This document shows positions 7,450 to 15,946 of a DNA stretch of 36,533 bases, piece after piece. Every line of letters begins with the position of its first letter. The first letter of the stretch is position 1. The DNA is taken from positions 1-36,533 of the forward strand of contig JAVHPX010000044.1 in NCBI GenBank assembly GCA_036170795.1. The letters are read 5' to 3'. Made by a program: the position numbers and the translations under genes. This DNA is from UBA8515 sp036170795 (GTDB taxonomy: Bacteria; Patescibacteriota; Minisyncoccia; Phycocordibacterales; UBA9973). The notes below the pieces were generated by a model, which saw only the letters and a program-made list of their open reading frames with translations, made no database searches and was not told the DNA's origin.

Positions 7450-8703
7450 TTATCTCCACTTTGTTTTCTGGGCAAAGATGGTATTTAAAAAAGCTTTCAT
7501 AACCCAAAATGGAGCTACTAAACTATAAATAATAAAGTATAGAATAATATTAAACGGTGACCCTCCTTTACCATGAGATAATCTCCTACCTATTATCATC
7601 GCAAATAATATCAATAAATACAATATGGCTGTCAGAAACATAATTGACTCAGTATTTATATAAAACCAATCAAAAGAAATATTAGAGAGACTATTCGTAG
7701 AAAAACCAACAACTCTCCACACATATATTTTATGAATTATAGCAGAAAATATATTATAGAAAAGATACAAAGAGAGATAGACTGCAGCTATGATTGAAAT
7801 AATTCCAGCTGGTAATGTAAATATAGCGAAGTTGCCATATTTCTTTCTAAACAACATACTTCTATACTCAATAGCTAATTGGATAAATCCATACACCCAT
7901 CTAATTCTCTGTTTATAGAGCTTTTTTATTGTATTTGGGGTCTTTGTGTAGACCGTTGCATCTGGACAATGATCAATAGAATAATGATTGCGCTGCATTC
8001 GAAACGCAATTTCCATATCTTCTGTCCCATGGCCATGCCTATACTCACCAAGTTCGGCAAATACTCTCATTTTAAAAAGAGAAAATGGTCCAGGAAGCAC
8101 GTGAATACCCCCCATAAATCCCGCCATTTTCTTTAAATAAACAGATATCATATACTCTGCATTTTGTGCTCGCTCAACAAATTTTTGAGGACCGATAGTG
8201 ATCACTGATGGTGCAACTGCCATACACTCTGGATGCTCTTCAAAATAACTTAGGAGTCTGACCAATGTATCTTTCTCTACGAATGAATCAGCATCGAGAC
8301 AAGCAAAAAAATCACTGTTTGCTCGTGCAAGTCCAATATTTAAAGGAATGTGTTTACCTCCCCCATTTTTATCATTGTGAATGAGTTCAATATTTGATTC
8401 ATGGCTAAATTGTTGCATGATTTGCCATGTATTATCAGTACTATTATCATCAACAAGGATAATCTTTAACTTATCTTTTGGATAATCTAAATCAAGAAGT
8501 GACTGTGCTGTACCCGCAATTGTATTCTGCTCATTTAGACATGGAACTATCACAGTTACAGTTGGATATGTACCGAGATTAAAAGGTCCTGTACGAAATT
8601 TTATAATACTCCTTTTTTCGAAAAAAGTTACAAAATAAAATACTTCTACATACACAACGGTAAAGAGAGCTATATTAGCAATAATATTTGAAGCTACATA
8701 CAT
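7450..8703 (-). CDS. Processive-type GT2 glycosyltransferase with membrane helices
   Basis: A 417-residue membrane glycosyltransferase of the cellulose/poly-GlcNAc synthase type. One helix precedes the catalytic domain (residues 5-27). The domain has the D,D,D,QxxRW set: VDDNSTD (85-86), CLDADS (137-139), GTEDME (TED 227-229) and QRIRW (265-269). At least three helices follow (about 290-320, 350-372, 385-408). This set is typical of enzymes that polymerise or transfer sugars while extruding the chain (PgaC/IcaA-like). It is the first gene of the glycan operon and has its own promoter with the -10 box 9 nt before the ATG. The sugar cannot be told from sequence. Confidence 0.85.
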   Translation of the reverse strand: MYVASNIIANIALFTVVYVEVFYFVTFFEKRSIIKFRTGPFNLGTYPTVTVIVPCLNEQNTIAGTAQSLLDLDYPKDKLKIILVDDNSTDNTWQIMQQFSHESNIELIHNDKNGGGKHIPLNIGLARANSDFFACLDADSFVEKDTLVRLLSYFEEHPECMAVAPSVITIGPQKFVERAQNAEYMISVYLKKMAGFMGGIHVLPGPFSLFKMRVFAELGEYRHGHGTEDMEIAFRMQRNHYSIDHCPDATVYTKTPNTIKKLYKQRIRWVYGFIQLAIEYRSMLFRKKYGNFAIFTLPAGIISIIAAVYLSLYLFYNIFSAIIHKIYVWRVVGFSTNSLSNISFDWFYINTESIMFLTAILYLLILFAMIIGRRLSHGKGGSPFNIILYFIIYSLVAPFWVMKAFLNTIFAQKTKWR

Positions 8704-8712
8704 TATGTTGTC

Positions 8713-8741
8713 ATATTAGCATAAAAAGGCATATTATTCAA
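8713..8741 (-). promoter_or_regulatory. Glycan-operon promoter, near-leaderless
   Basis: On the minus strand TTGAAT (8736-8741), 17 nt, then an extended -10, TGC-TAATAT (-10 box 8713-8718). The box ends 9 nt before the ATG at 8703, so the leader would be only about 2-3 nt. Confidence 0.6.
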
Positions 8742-8806
8742 CATATGCACTGGCTTAGTATACAATTGACACTAAGAGATACATTGAAACGATTAAAAAA
8801 AGTAAA

Positions 8807-9094
8807 TTACATTAACACTGGCTTTACTGCATCCACTTTACATTCTGCACAATTACCCTTTCCTTCTTTACACTTTTTACATGGGCAACCAAAAATCTTT
8901 ACGAGTGTTGCAATACCTACTAAGATGTAGATGATAGCAAGAACTTTTGGCCATGAACCAAATAGTATACTAACAACATTTAAATCAGAACCTGCAAGCA
9001 TACCTACTCCGACAAGACCCCAGTTAAGACCACCTATTATAATTAAAAACCAAGCTATCTTTGCAACACCACACTTACAATGATTACATGACAT
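8807..9094 (-). CDS. DUF378 membrane protein with cysteine-rich termini
   Basis: The 95-residue product matches the DUF378 family: AWFLIIIGGLNWGLVGV is the hallmark first helix, and VLAIIYILVGIATLVKIFG the last. Cysteines cluster at both ends: C3, C6 and C8 before the first helix, and C70, C72, C75, C82 and C85 after the last. With both termini on the same side, the eight cysteines could bind a metal. DUF378 has no known function. The gene lies alone between rpoD and the glycan operon, with its own promoter about 60 nt upstream and a 5-bp hairpin (9106-9118) in its leader. The family call is strong; metal binding is inference. Confidence 0.85.
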   Translation of the reverse strand: MSCNHCKCGVAKIAWFLIIIGGLNWGLVGVGMLAGSDLNVVSILFGSWPKVLAIIYILVGIATLVKIFGCPCKKCKEGKGNCAECKVDAVKPVLM

Positions 9095-9153
9095 ATATAA
9101 TTTTACCGTACAATACGGAGACTTAAATAATAATAATAACTTCTATGTTTACT

Positions 9154-9182
9154 ATTATAGTATAACATATGTGTTAATATAA
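9154..9182 (-). promoter_or_regulatory. Candidate promoter of the DUF378 gene
   Basis: TATAAT (9154-9159, minus strand) with TTATAT 17 nt upstream (9177-9182). The -10 is perfect and the -35 poor. The leader would be about 53 nt and contains the hairpin CCGTA/TACGG at 9106-9118. Confidence 0.45.
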
Positions 9183-9217
9183 CATTAATAAAAAACATTC
9201 AAAATAAAATACTTTTA

Positions 9218-10492
9218 CTAATCAAAATAATTCTTCAATCTTGAAATCTTTTCATTATTACGAAGCTTTTCATGAACTTTAGCTTCAATCTGACGAATAC
9301 GTTCACGAGTAACACCAAATTCAGTTCCAACTTCTTCCAGAGTATGCTGAATACCATCATTCAAACCATAACGAAGCTCAAGAATCTTACGTTCTTTTGG
9401 ACTTAATGTACTAAGAACTTCTTTAATTTGATCTGAAAGAATACGACGTGAAGCATCTTGATCTGGACGAAGAATTTTATCATCTGGAATAAATTCACCA
9501 CGAGTAGACTTTTCATCATCATCTCCTATCGGTTGCTCAAGAGATACTGTCTCTTGATTTATTTGTTTAATGATATGAATTTTTTCAACTTCTAAATTCA
9601 TTTCAGTTGCAATCTCTTCAACCAGTGGTTCCCGTCCTAAATCTTGAGAAAGCCGACGGATAACTTGTTTGTATTTTGAAATAGTTTCTACCATATGAAC
9701 TGGAATACGGATAGTACGAGATTGATCAGCAAGTGCTCGAGTAATAGACTGCCTGATCCACCATGTTGCATAAGTAGAAAATTTATAACCCTTAGTCCAG
9801 TCAAATTTTTCTACAGCTTTAAATAAACCCAAATTCCCTTCTTGAATTAAATCCAAAAGTAAAAGATCTGAACTACGTCCAACATATTTTTTAGCAATAG
9901 ATACTACAAGACGAAGGTTGGCACGAGCAAGTAAATTTTTAGCTTCTAAATCACCTTTTTCAATACGTCGAGCAAGATCTTTTTCATCATTTGCCGTGAT
10001 AAGATTATATTGACCAATTTCTTTTAAATAAATTTGAATAGAATCATATCCAATAGCATCCTTATTATATTTAAATAATGTTTTTTCTGTTTCTTTTTCT
10101 ATATCAAGCAAATTGCCACCTTCAAGTATATCAATACCTGATACAGATAATCGTTCATATAATTCATCCAAAAAAATAATATTATTTTCAATATCAGGGA
10201 AAACTTTTATAATCTCATCATAAGTAACAAATCCTCTTTTTTTACCTTTATCAATTATTTCAAGAGACTTCTGTTCAAGCTCAAGAGATTTACGTTCAAG
10301 AGATGTTTGTTTTATGCTCTTTGTACTTGTAAATTTCTTTTTAAGAAAAGTATGATTCTTTTTAATCTTTTTAATAACTTTTTTATTAATAACTTTCTTA
10401 ACCACTTTTCTAACAACCTTTTTAGTGATTTTCTTAGTGATTTTCTTTTTAATAACTTTTTTATTAGATTTTTGTTTTATTTTTTTTACCAT
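9218..10492 (-). CDS. rpoD: RNA polymerase primary sigma factor (sigma-70/RpoD)
   Basis: The 424-residue housekeeping sigma factor directs RNA polymerase to promoters. Domains in order are a lysine-rich tail (about residues 1-55), a region 1.1-like segment (about 60-125), region 1.2 (DSIQIYLKEIGQYNLITANDE), region 2 with DLIQEGNLGLFKAVEKFDW and YKFSTYATWWIRQSI (the -10 recognition and melting part), region 3 (RIPVHMVETISK) and region 4 ending EEVGTEFGVTRERIRQIEAK, the -35 recognition helix. No large E. coli-type non-conserved insert is present. It starts 8 nt after dnaG and is the last gene of the apparent rpoB-rpoC-dnaG-rpoD operon. The intact regions 2 and 4 fit the sigma-70-type promoters seen in this window. 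Confidence 0.97.
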   Translation of the reverse strand: MVKKIKQKSNKKVIKKKITKKITKKVVRKVVKKVINKKVIKKIKKNHTFLKKKFTSTKSIKQTSLERKSLELEQKSLEIIDKGKKRGFVTYDEIIKVFPDIENNIIFLDELYERLSVSGIDILEGGNLLDIEKETEKTLFKYNKDAIGYDSIQIYLKEIGQYNLITANDEKDLARRIEKGDLEAKNLLARANLRLVVSIAKKYVGRSSDLLLLDLIQEGNLGLFKAVEKFDWTKGYKFSTYATWWIRQSITRALADQSRTIRIPVHMVETISKYKQVIRRLSQDLGREPLVEEIATEMNLEVEKIHIIKQINQETVSLEQPIGDDDEKSTRGEFIPDDKILRPDQDASRRILSDQIKEVLSTLSPKERKILELRYGLNDGIQHTLEEVGTEFGVTRERIRQIEAKVHEKLRNNEKISRLKNYFD

Positions 10493-10500
10493 ATTATTTA

Positions 10501-12255
10501 TTACAAGAAACGTGCTTGTTTAATTTCTTCTATCCGTTTTAATAAAATACTAAATTTTGTTATTTTTTCTTCATTATCTAATGGTTTTAAAGAATCTTTT
10601 TGTTCATTTAGAATCTCTTCCTCAAGATTTAATAAAATCTCTTTTGTATCAAGGCACAAAGTATCAGTCTTGCTACCATACCACATTTCAGTTTCAATTG
10701 CCAGAGATTCATAAAATGGTTTATGGGCATCAAGCATATCTTTATATACTCCCTCACCAATTCTATCATTAAAAGAATTACATAATTCTTTTATATTAAC
10801 AAATCCTTCTCCCATATTTTCTTGCCAAAATATAATACCAAAAAGTCTATTCTCAAGATAATTACGTCTGGAGTCATTTTTAAGAATTATATTATTCTCT
10901 GTTGAGATGCTATTGTATTGATGTAAACCTTGTGTCTTATCGTATATTTCAAAATCTTCTATTATGGCACGTTCAGACAATCCAGTTTTCTGATTTATAT
11001 AAGTAATATATGCAGAACGTTCAATAGCACTTTTAACCATACTTAAAAAAGGAAAAACTATTTCTTTAATTTTTCTACCTCGAATTCTCATATCAGATGT
11101 ACCCTGACATATTTTATCAACATGAAAACTAATAATATTAACAGCGTCCTTAATATAAGCTTTCCATAGACTAGGATCTTCTAAGATTATATCAGCCGGA
11201 TCTTTGCCAAGAGGTAAAACCGCAATTTTTACTTGCATATCAAGAGATAATGCAATTAAAGCTGATCGACTAGCTGCTCTTATCCCAGCATCATCTCCAT
11301 CATAAGCAAAAATAATATTCGGTGATAGTCGATGAATTAAACCTAAATTATTTATTTTATTTTCATTATCAATCTGTTTTAAAGAATTATCTGTTATGGT
11401 ATCAGTCAAAGCTGTTCCTGAAACAGCAACTGTGTTTGTAAACAATGCTTGATGAGACAAAATAAGATCCATCTGTCCTTCAACAACAATACTATAACCT
11501 CTTGTTCTAATAGCTGTCTTTGCTTTATCAATACCAAATAATACATTTGATTTATTAAAGAGTGGAGTATCTGGACTATTTAAATATTTTGCTTCTTTAC
11601 TATCTGACTTACCAAAAATTCTTCCAGAAAATGCAATTACTCGTCCACTTGAATCGTTGATAGGAAATATAATTCGTCCTCTAAATCGATCATATGCGCT
11701 TTTTTCTGATTTCTTTACTAATCCAACTATTTCTAAATCAATTATTTTATAACCTTTGGCTACTAAATAATCATAAAGAGATCGCCATTCATCAAAAACA
11801 AAACCAATCCGAAAATTTTTAATCGTTGCATCGGTTAAACCTCGACTTATTAAATAAGCCCGAACAGAAGGTTCCTTATCAAAATTAGTTTCAAAAAATT
11901 TTGTCGCCTCTTCCAATATTTCATAATAAAGTTCTTTTTTTTCTTTTTCTTTATTATTAAACTCTTTAGGCCTTGTCTCAAGAGTTATTCCAGCACGCTC
12001 AGCCAAGAGTTTTAGAGCCCCCATAAAATCAATTCCTTCAAATCTCTCTACAAAAGAAAAAATATCACCTTTTGCTCCACAACCAAAACAATAATAACTA
12101 CTGCGGTCAGTAGAAATAAAAAATGATGGGGTTTTCTCATTATGAAATGGACAACGAGCTTTAAAGTTTTTGCCTGATGGTTCAATAGAAAGATATGATG
12201 AAATAACATCAACAATAGAAAGCCTTTCTTTAATTTTTTCAACAGGTGAGTTCAT
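10501..12255 (-). CDS. dnaG: DNA primase
   Basis: DnaG makes RNA primers at the replication fork. The 584-residue protein starts with the CHC2 zinc finger (C35, H38, C56, C59), then the primase core with FRGRIIFPIND and IAFSGR near 190-212, and the TOPRIM domain with VVEGQMD (Glu 259) and AYDGDDAG (318-324) binding metal. Between SGTALTD and the DGDDAG strand lies an asparagine-rich loop roughly 15 residues longer than usual. The C-terminal part is weakly conserved and should bind DnaB helicase. SD-like GGGG precedes the start, one of few such sites here. It follows rpoC by 22 nt and precedes rpoD by 8 nt; dnaG-rpoD is a classic pair, whereas the link to rpoBC is unusual. Confidence 0.97.
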   Translation of the reverse strand: MNSPVEKIKERLSIVDVISSYLSIEPSGKNFKARCPFHNEKTPSFFISTDRSSYYCFGCGAKGDIFSFVERFEGIDFMGALKLLAERAGITLETRPKEFNNKEKEKKELYYEILEEATKFFETNFDKEPSVRAYLISRGLTDATIKNFRIGFVFDEWRSLYDYLVAKGYKIIDLEIVGLVKKSEKSAYDRFRGRIIFPINDSSGRVIAFSGRIFGKSDSKEAKYLNSPDTPLFNKSNVLFGIDKAKTAIRTRGYSIVVEGQMDLILSHQALFTNTVAVSGTALTDTITDNSLKQIDNENKINNLGLIHRLSPNIIFAYDGDDAGIRAASRSALIALSLDMQVKIAVLPLGKDPADIILEDPSLWKAYIKDAVNIISFHVDKICQGTSDMRIRGRKIKEIVFPFLSMVKSAIERSAYITYINQKTGLSERAIIEDFEIYDKTQGLHQYNSISTENNIILKNDSRRNYLENRLFGIIFWQENMGEGFVNIKELCNSFNDRIGEGVYKDMLDAHKPFYESLAIETEMWYGSKTDTLCLDTKEILLNLEEEILNEQKDSLKPLDNEEKITKFSILLKRIEEIKQARFL

Positions 12256-12277
12256 ATATCCCCTGTAATTATATTAG

Positions 12278-15200
12278 TTATAACGATTCATTTACATTAT
12301 CAGAAACAACTTGTTTGGCTTTACGTATACGTTTTACACCAAATCCAGTTCCAGCTGGAATAAGATTTCCTATAATGACATTTTCTTTAAGCCCTCGTAA
12401 ATTATCAATTCCACCACGGATAGCATTGTTTATAAGGACACGGTTTGTATTTTGAAATGATGCTGCAGAGAGCCAGCTTTTTGTAGTAAGAGACACTTCT
12501 GTAATTCCAAGAACAATTGTATCTGCTGTAGCTATTTTACCATTATTTTCATCTGTAATACGATCATTTTCTTCAATCAATTCAATAGCTTCTACTATCT
12601 CACCAGGAGAAAATGTAGTATCACCAGCATCTTTAATCTTTTTACGAGAAAACATCTGACGAATAATTATTTCAATATGTTTTCGAGAAATAGAAGCACT
12701 CTGAAGGTCATAAACTTTATTTATTTCATTAACAATGTAATCTTCAGCAACCTCTTTACCACCATGTTTAACAATTTCATTTATATCAGCAGATCCATCT
12801 GTCAATAAATCACCACGTGCAACCTTATCACCTACTTTAACAAGTGGCTGACGACGAAATGCAACTGTATATTCAACTTCATTTGTAGTTTTACCAGCTT
12901 GTAAACTTACTTTATTTAAAGGAGATATATCTGATAAAACTTTTATAATTTTTTCTTTACCATTGTCATTTATATCTATAACTTCACCCGAAGTGATAGA
13001 TATAATAGCTGGATTCTTTGGTATACGTCGTTCAAAAATTTCTTCAACACGAGGTAATCCTGTAGTAATATCAACAGTAGCAACACCTCCAGCGTGAAAA
13101 GTACGAAGAGTAAGCTGTGTACCTGGTTCACCTATTGCTTGGGCCGCAATAATTCCAACCGCTTGTCCAAGTTCAATCATACAATTACGACCAAGGTCTA
13201 ATCCGTAACACATACGACAAATACCATGAGTTGTCTCACATGACAAAGGAGTCCTAACATAAGCTTCTGTTATTCCCATTTTTTCAAGAGCTCTTGCATC
13301 TTCTTTCATTATTAATGACCCTTTTTTAAATATAACTTTATTATCTTTATCTTTAATATCAGAAAGTAAAACACGTCCGTGTATATACTTTAGAAAATTA
13401 CCATCAACTGATACAATCTTTTTACCAGATTTAGTTCCACAATCTTCTTCAGTAACAACAACATCCTGAGCAACATCAACAAGCCTACGTGTTAGATATC
13501 CAGCCTTTGCTGTATTAAGAGCAGTATCAGCAGCACCCTTACGAGAACCGTGAGTAGTGATAAAGTATTCAAGAGGAGAAAGACCTTCTAAATATGATGG
13601 GATAACAGGAAAATCTAAAGTTGCCCCAGATGTATTTACTATTAATCCTTTCATTCCACACATTTGTACAAGAGAACTCATACTACCTCGAGCTCCTGAT
13701 GTAACAAGATCATAAGTCGAACCTTTTATATCAAGTGTTGCTGGTATAATCTTCTCAATCTCTTTTTTAACATGCTCCCAGATTTCAATAACTTTTTGAT
13801 ATTGTTCATCAATAGATAATAAACCATCTTTAAATTGTTCTCGTACTATTTCTTCTTCTTTACGTCCAGTATCAACTATAAATTTCTTACCTTCTGGAAC
13901 TCTAATATTATCAATACCCCAAGTAACACCTGAATATGTAGCGTATTGAAAACCAAAATCTTTAATCTTATCTAGAACTTTCGGAGTTTCGTCAATCCCA
14001 TAATGCATAATAAGTTCATCAACAAGTAACGACATACGCTTAATAGTTATTTCTTCATTCATATAAGGAAAATTATCAGGGAAAATACTATTAAAAAATA
14101 ATCTTCCAACTGTCGTTTCAAATGGGATACCATTGAATACATTGTAGCGAGTTGTTTCACTGCCTAGAACTTTAATTTTTGCTCGAAATGTAATTACACC
14201 TAAATCAAAAGCTGTAATTGCTTGATTGGGACTTGCAAAAGACATACCTTCACCATGCTCTCCATCTACAGATTTTGTCATCCAATAACAACCAAGAATC
14301 ATATCCATCTTTGGCATAACGATTGGAGCACCATCTTGAGGTTTAAGAAGATTTTTATTTGATGCTATATAATCACGAGCTTCATCCTGAGCTCTATCAG
14401 AAAGTGGTACATAAACAGCCATTTGATCTCCATCAAAGTCAGCATTAAAACCAGCACAAACAAGTGGGTGTACTTGAATAGCATTACCTTCAATAAGAAT
14501 AGGGTTAAAGGCTTGAATACCTAAACGATGAAGCGTAGGAGCACGATTTAGAAGAACATATTTACCATGAATAACTTCTTCTAAGATTGCCCAAACTTCA
14601 GGAATTCCTTCTTCGATTAATTTATTTGCTCCACGAATGTTAAATGCAAGTTCTGTCTCTAAAATTTTTGAGATAACAAATGGACGAAAAAGTTCAAGAA
14701 CCATATGTTTTGGTAACCCACATTGGTTTAGTTTCAAATTAGGACCAACAACGATAACTGAACGTCCTGAATAGTCTACTCGTTTACCAAGTAAATTTTG
14801 ACGAAATAATCCTTGTTTTGATTTCAAATTATCAGAAAGTGATTTAAGCGCACGTTTCTGTGAAGCTGAAACAGCCTGAGAATCATTTTGTTTAGCAATA
14901 GAGTTATCAATTAAAGCATCACAAGCTTCTTGAAGAATACGTTTTTCATTACGAAGAATAACATCAGGTGCACCTATTTCTTTTAATTTCTTTAGACGAT
15001 TATTACGATTTATAACACGACGATACAAATCATTTAAATCACTTGTAGCATGACGACCTCCATCAAGAGCTACCATGGGACGAAGTGCTGGAGGAATAAT
15101 AGGAATTACTGTAAGAAACATCCATTCAGGGCGAATTCCAGAGGCAAGCATAGAACGAATAAGGGACATACGTTTACCAAGCTTTTCTTTTTCAATAGAA

Positions 15201-15925
15201 CTTGCTTTTGGAATCATTCCCATAGTTTCATTTTTAAGTTTTTCTAAATCAAGATTTTTGAAAAGAATAAATATAGCCTCAGCTCCAATACTTGCTTCAA
15301 AACAAGATCCATACTTAAGACCAAAATGATGATATGAAATTTCATTTAGAACTTTTCCAACAACAATATCACCTATCTCATGTTTTGTATTTAATAAAAG
15401 TTCTTTTAATTTATCCTTTGATTCTTCATCTGGTGCATTTTTAACTTTCGCCTTAAATTCACTTTCAAGGTTTTTAATTATATTTTCTTTTTCTTCTTCA
15501 TAAACATTTGTAATAATGTAACCAGCAAAATATATAACCTTTTCTAGATCAGAAACAGGAATATTTAAAAGAATAGACATACGAGAAGGTACTCCGCGAA
15601 GAAACCAAATATGAGCGACAGGTGACGCAAGTTCAATATGACCCATACGATCACGACGTACTATAGAGCGAGTCACTTCTACTCCACACTTTTCACAAAT
15701 TATATCTTTATAACGAATACGTCGATATTTACCACAATAACATTCATAATCTTTTTCTGGTCCAAATATACGTTCATCAAAAAGTCCACTTCTCTCCGAA
15801 CGACCAGTACGATAATTAATCGTTTCTGGTTTAGTAACTTCACCATATGACCATTCACGAATACGATCAGGAGAAGCCAATTTAAGCGTGATTGAATCAA
15901 AGTCTGTTGTGTCAATTGTTTTCAT
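12278..15925 (-). CDS. rpoC: DNA-directed RNA polymerase subunit beta'
   Basis: The catalytic beta' subunit, 1215 residues. It shows the N-terminal zinc ribbon (C62, C64, C77, C80), the lid/rudder region with SLSDNLKSKQGLFRQN and LLGKRVDYSGRSVIVVGP, the catalytic NADFDGDQMAVYVPLS with its three magnesium-binding aspartates near residue 490, and the second zinc site (EDCGTKSGK and CETTHGICRMCYG). The bridge helix and trigger loop follow, around AQAIGEPGTQLTLRTFHAGG. The length agrees with Gram-positive-type beta', lacking the large E. coli insertion. It lies 21 nt after rpoB and 22 nt before dnaG. No break or intein is visible. Confidence 0.98.
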   Translation of the reverse strand: MKTIDTTDFDSITLKLASPDRIREWSYGEVTKPETINYRTGRSERSGLFDERIFGPEKDYECYCGKYRRIRYKDIICEKCGVEVTRSIVRRDRMGHIELASPVAHIWFLRGVPSRMSILLNIPVSDLEKVIYFAGYIITNVYEEEKENIIKNLESEFKAKVKNAPDEESKDKLKELLLNTKHEIGDIVVGKVLNEISYHHFGLKYGSCFEASIGAEAIFILFKNLDLEKLKNETMGMIPKASSIEKEKLGKRMSLIRSMLASGIRPEWMFLTVIPIIPPALRPMVALDGGRHATSDLNDLYRRVINRNNRLKKLKEIGAPDVILRNEKRILQEACDALIDNSIAKQNDSQAVSASQKRALKSLSDNLKSKQGLFRQNLLGKRVDYSGRSVIVVGPNLKLNQCGLPKHMVLELFRPFVISKILETELAFNIRGANKLIEEGIPEVWAILEEVIHGKYVLLNRAPTLHRLGIQAFNPILIEGNAIQVHPLVCAGFNADFDGDQMAVYVPLSDRAQDEARDYIASNKNLLKPQDGAPIVMPKMDMILGCYWMTKSVDGEHGEGMSFASPNQAITAFDLGVITFRAKIKVLGSETTRYNVFNGIPFETTVGRLFFNSIFPDNFPYMNEEITIKRMSLLVDELIMHYGIDETPKVLDKIKDFGFQYATYSGVTWGIDNIRVPEGKKFIVDTGRKEEEIVREQFKDGLLSIDEQYQKVIEIWEHVKKEIEKIIPATLDIKGSTYDLVTSGARGSMSSLVQMCGMKGLIVNTSGATLDFPVIPSYLEGLSPLEYFITTHGSRKGAADTALNTAKAGYLTRRLVDVAQDVVVTEEDCGTKSGKKIVSVDGNFLKYIHGRVLLSDIKDKDNKVIFKKGSLIMKEDARALEKMGITEAYVRTPLSCETTHGICRMCYGLDLGRNCMIELGQAVGIIAAQAIGEPGTQLTLRTFHAGGVATVDITTGLPRVEEIFERRIPKNPAIISITSGEVIDINDNGKEKIIKVLSDISPLNKVSLQAGKTTNEVEYTVAFRRQPLVKVGDKVARGDLLTDGSADINEIVKHGGKEVAEDYIVNEINKVYDLQSASISRKHIEIIIRQMFSRKKIKDAGDTTFSPGEIVEAIELIEENDRITDENNGKIATADTIVLGITEVSLTTKSWLSAASFQNTNRVLINNAIRGGIDNLRGLKENVIIGNLIPAGTGFGVKRIRKAKQVVSDNVNESL

Positions 15926-15946
15926 AATATGTAATGTTATTGATAA

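Noticed and set aside
10307..10714. Plus-strand open frame of 135 codons opposite rpoD and dnaG
   Set aside because: It is a mirror of the lysine-rich rpoD tail, gives a Phe/Asn/Leu-rich low-complexity product, and spans two well-supported genes.
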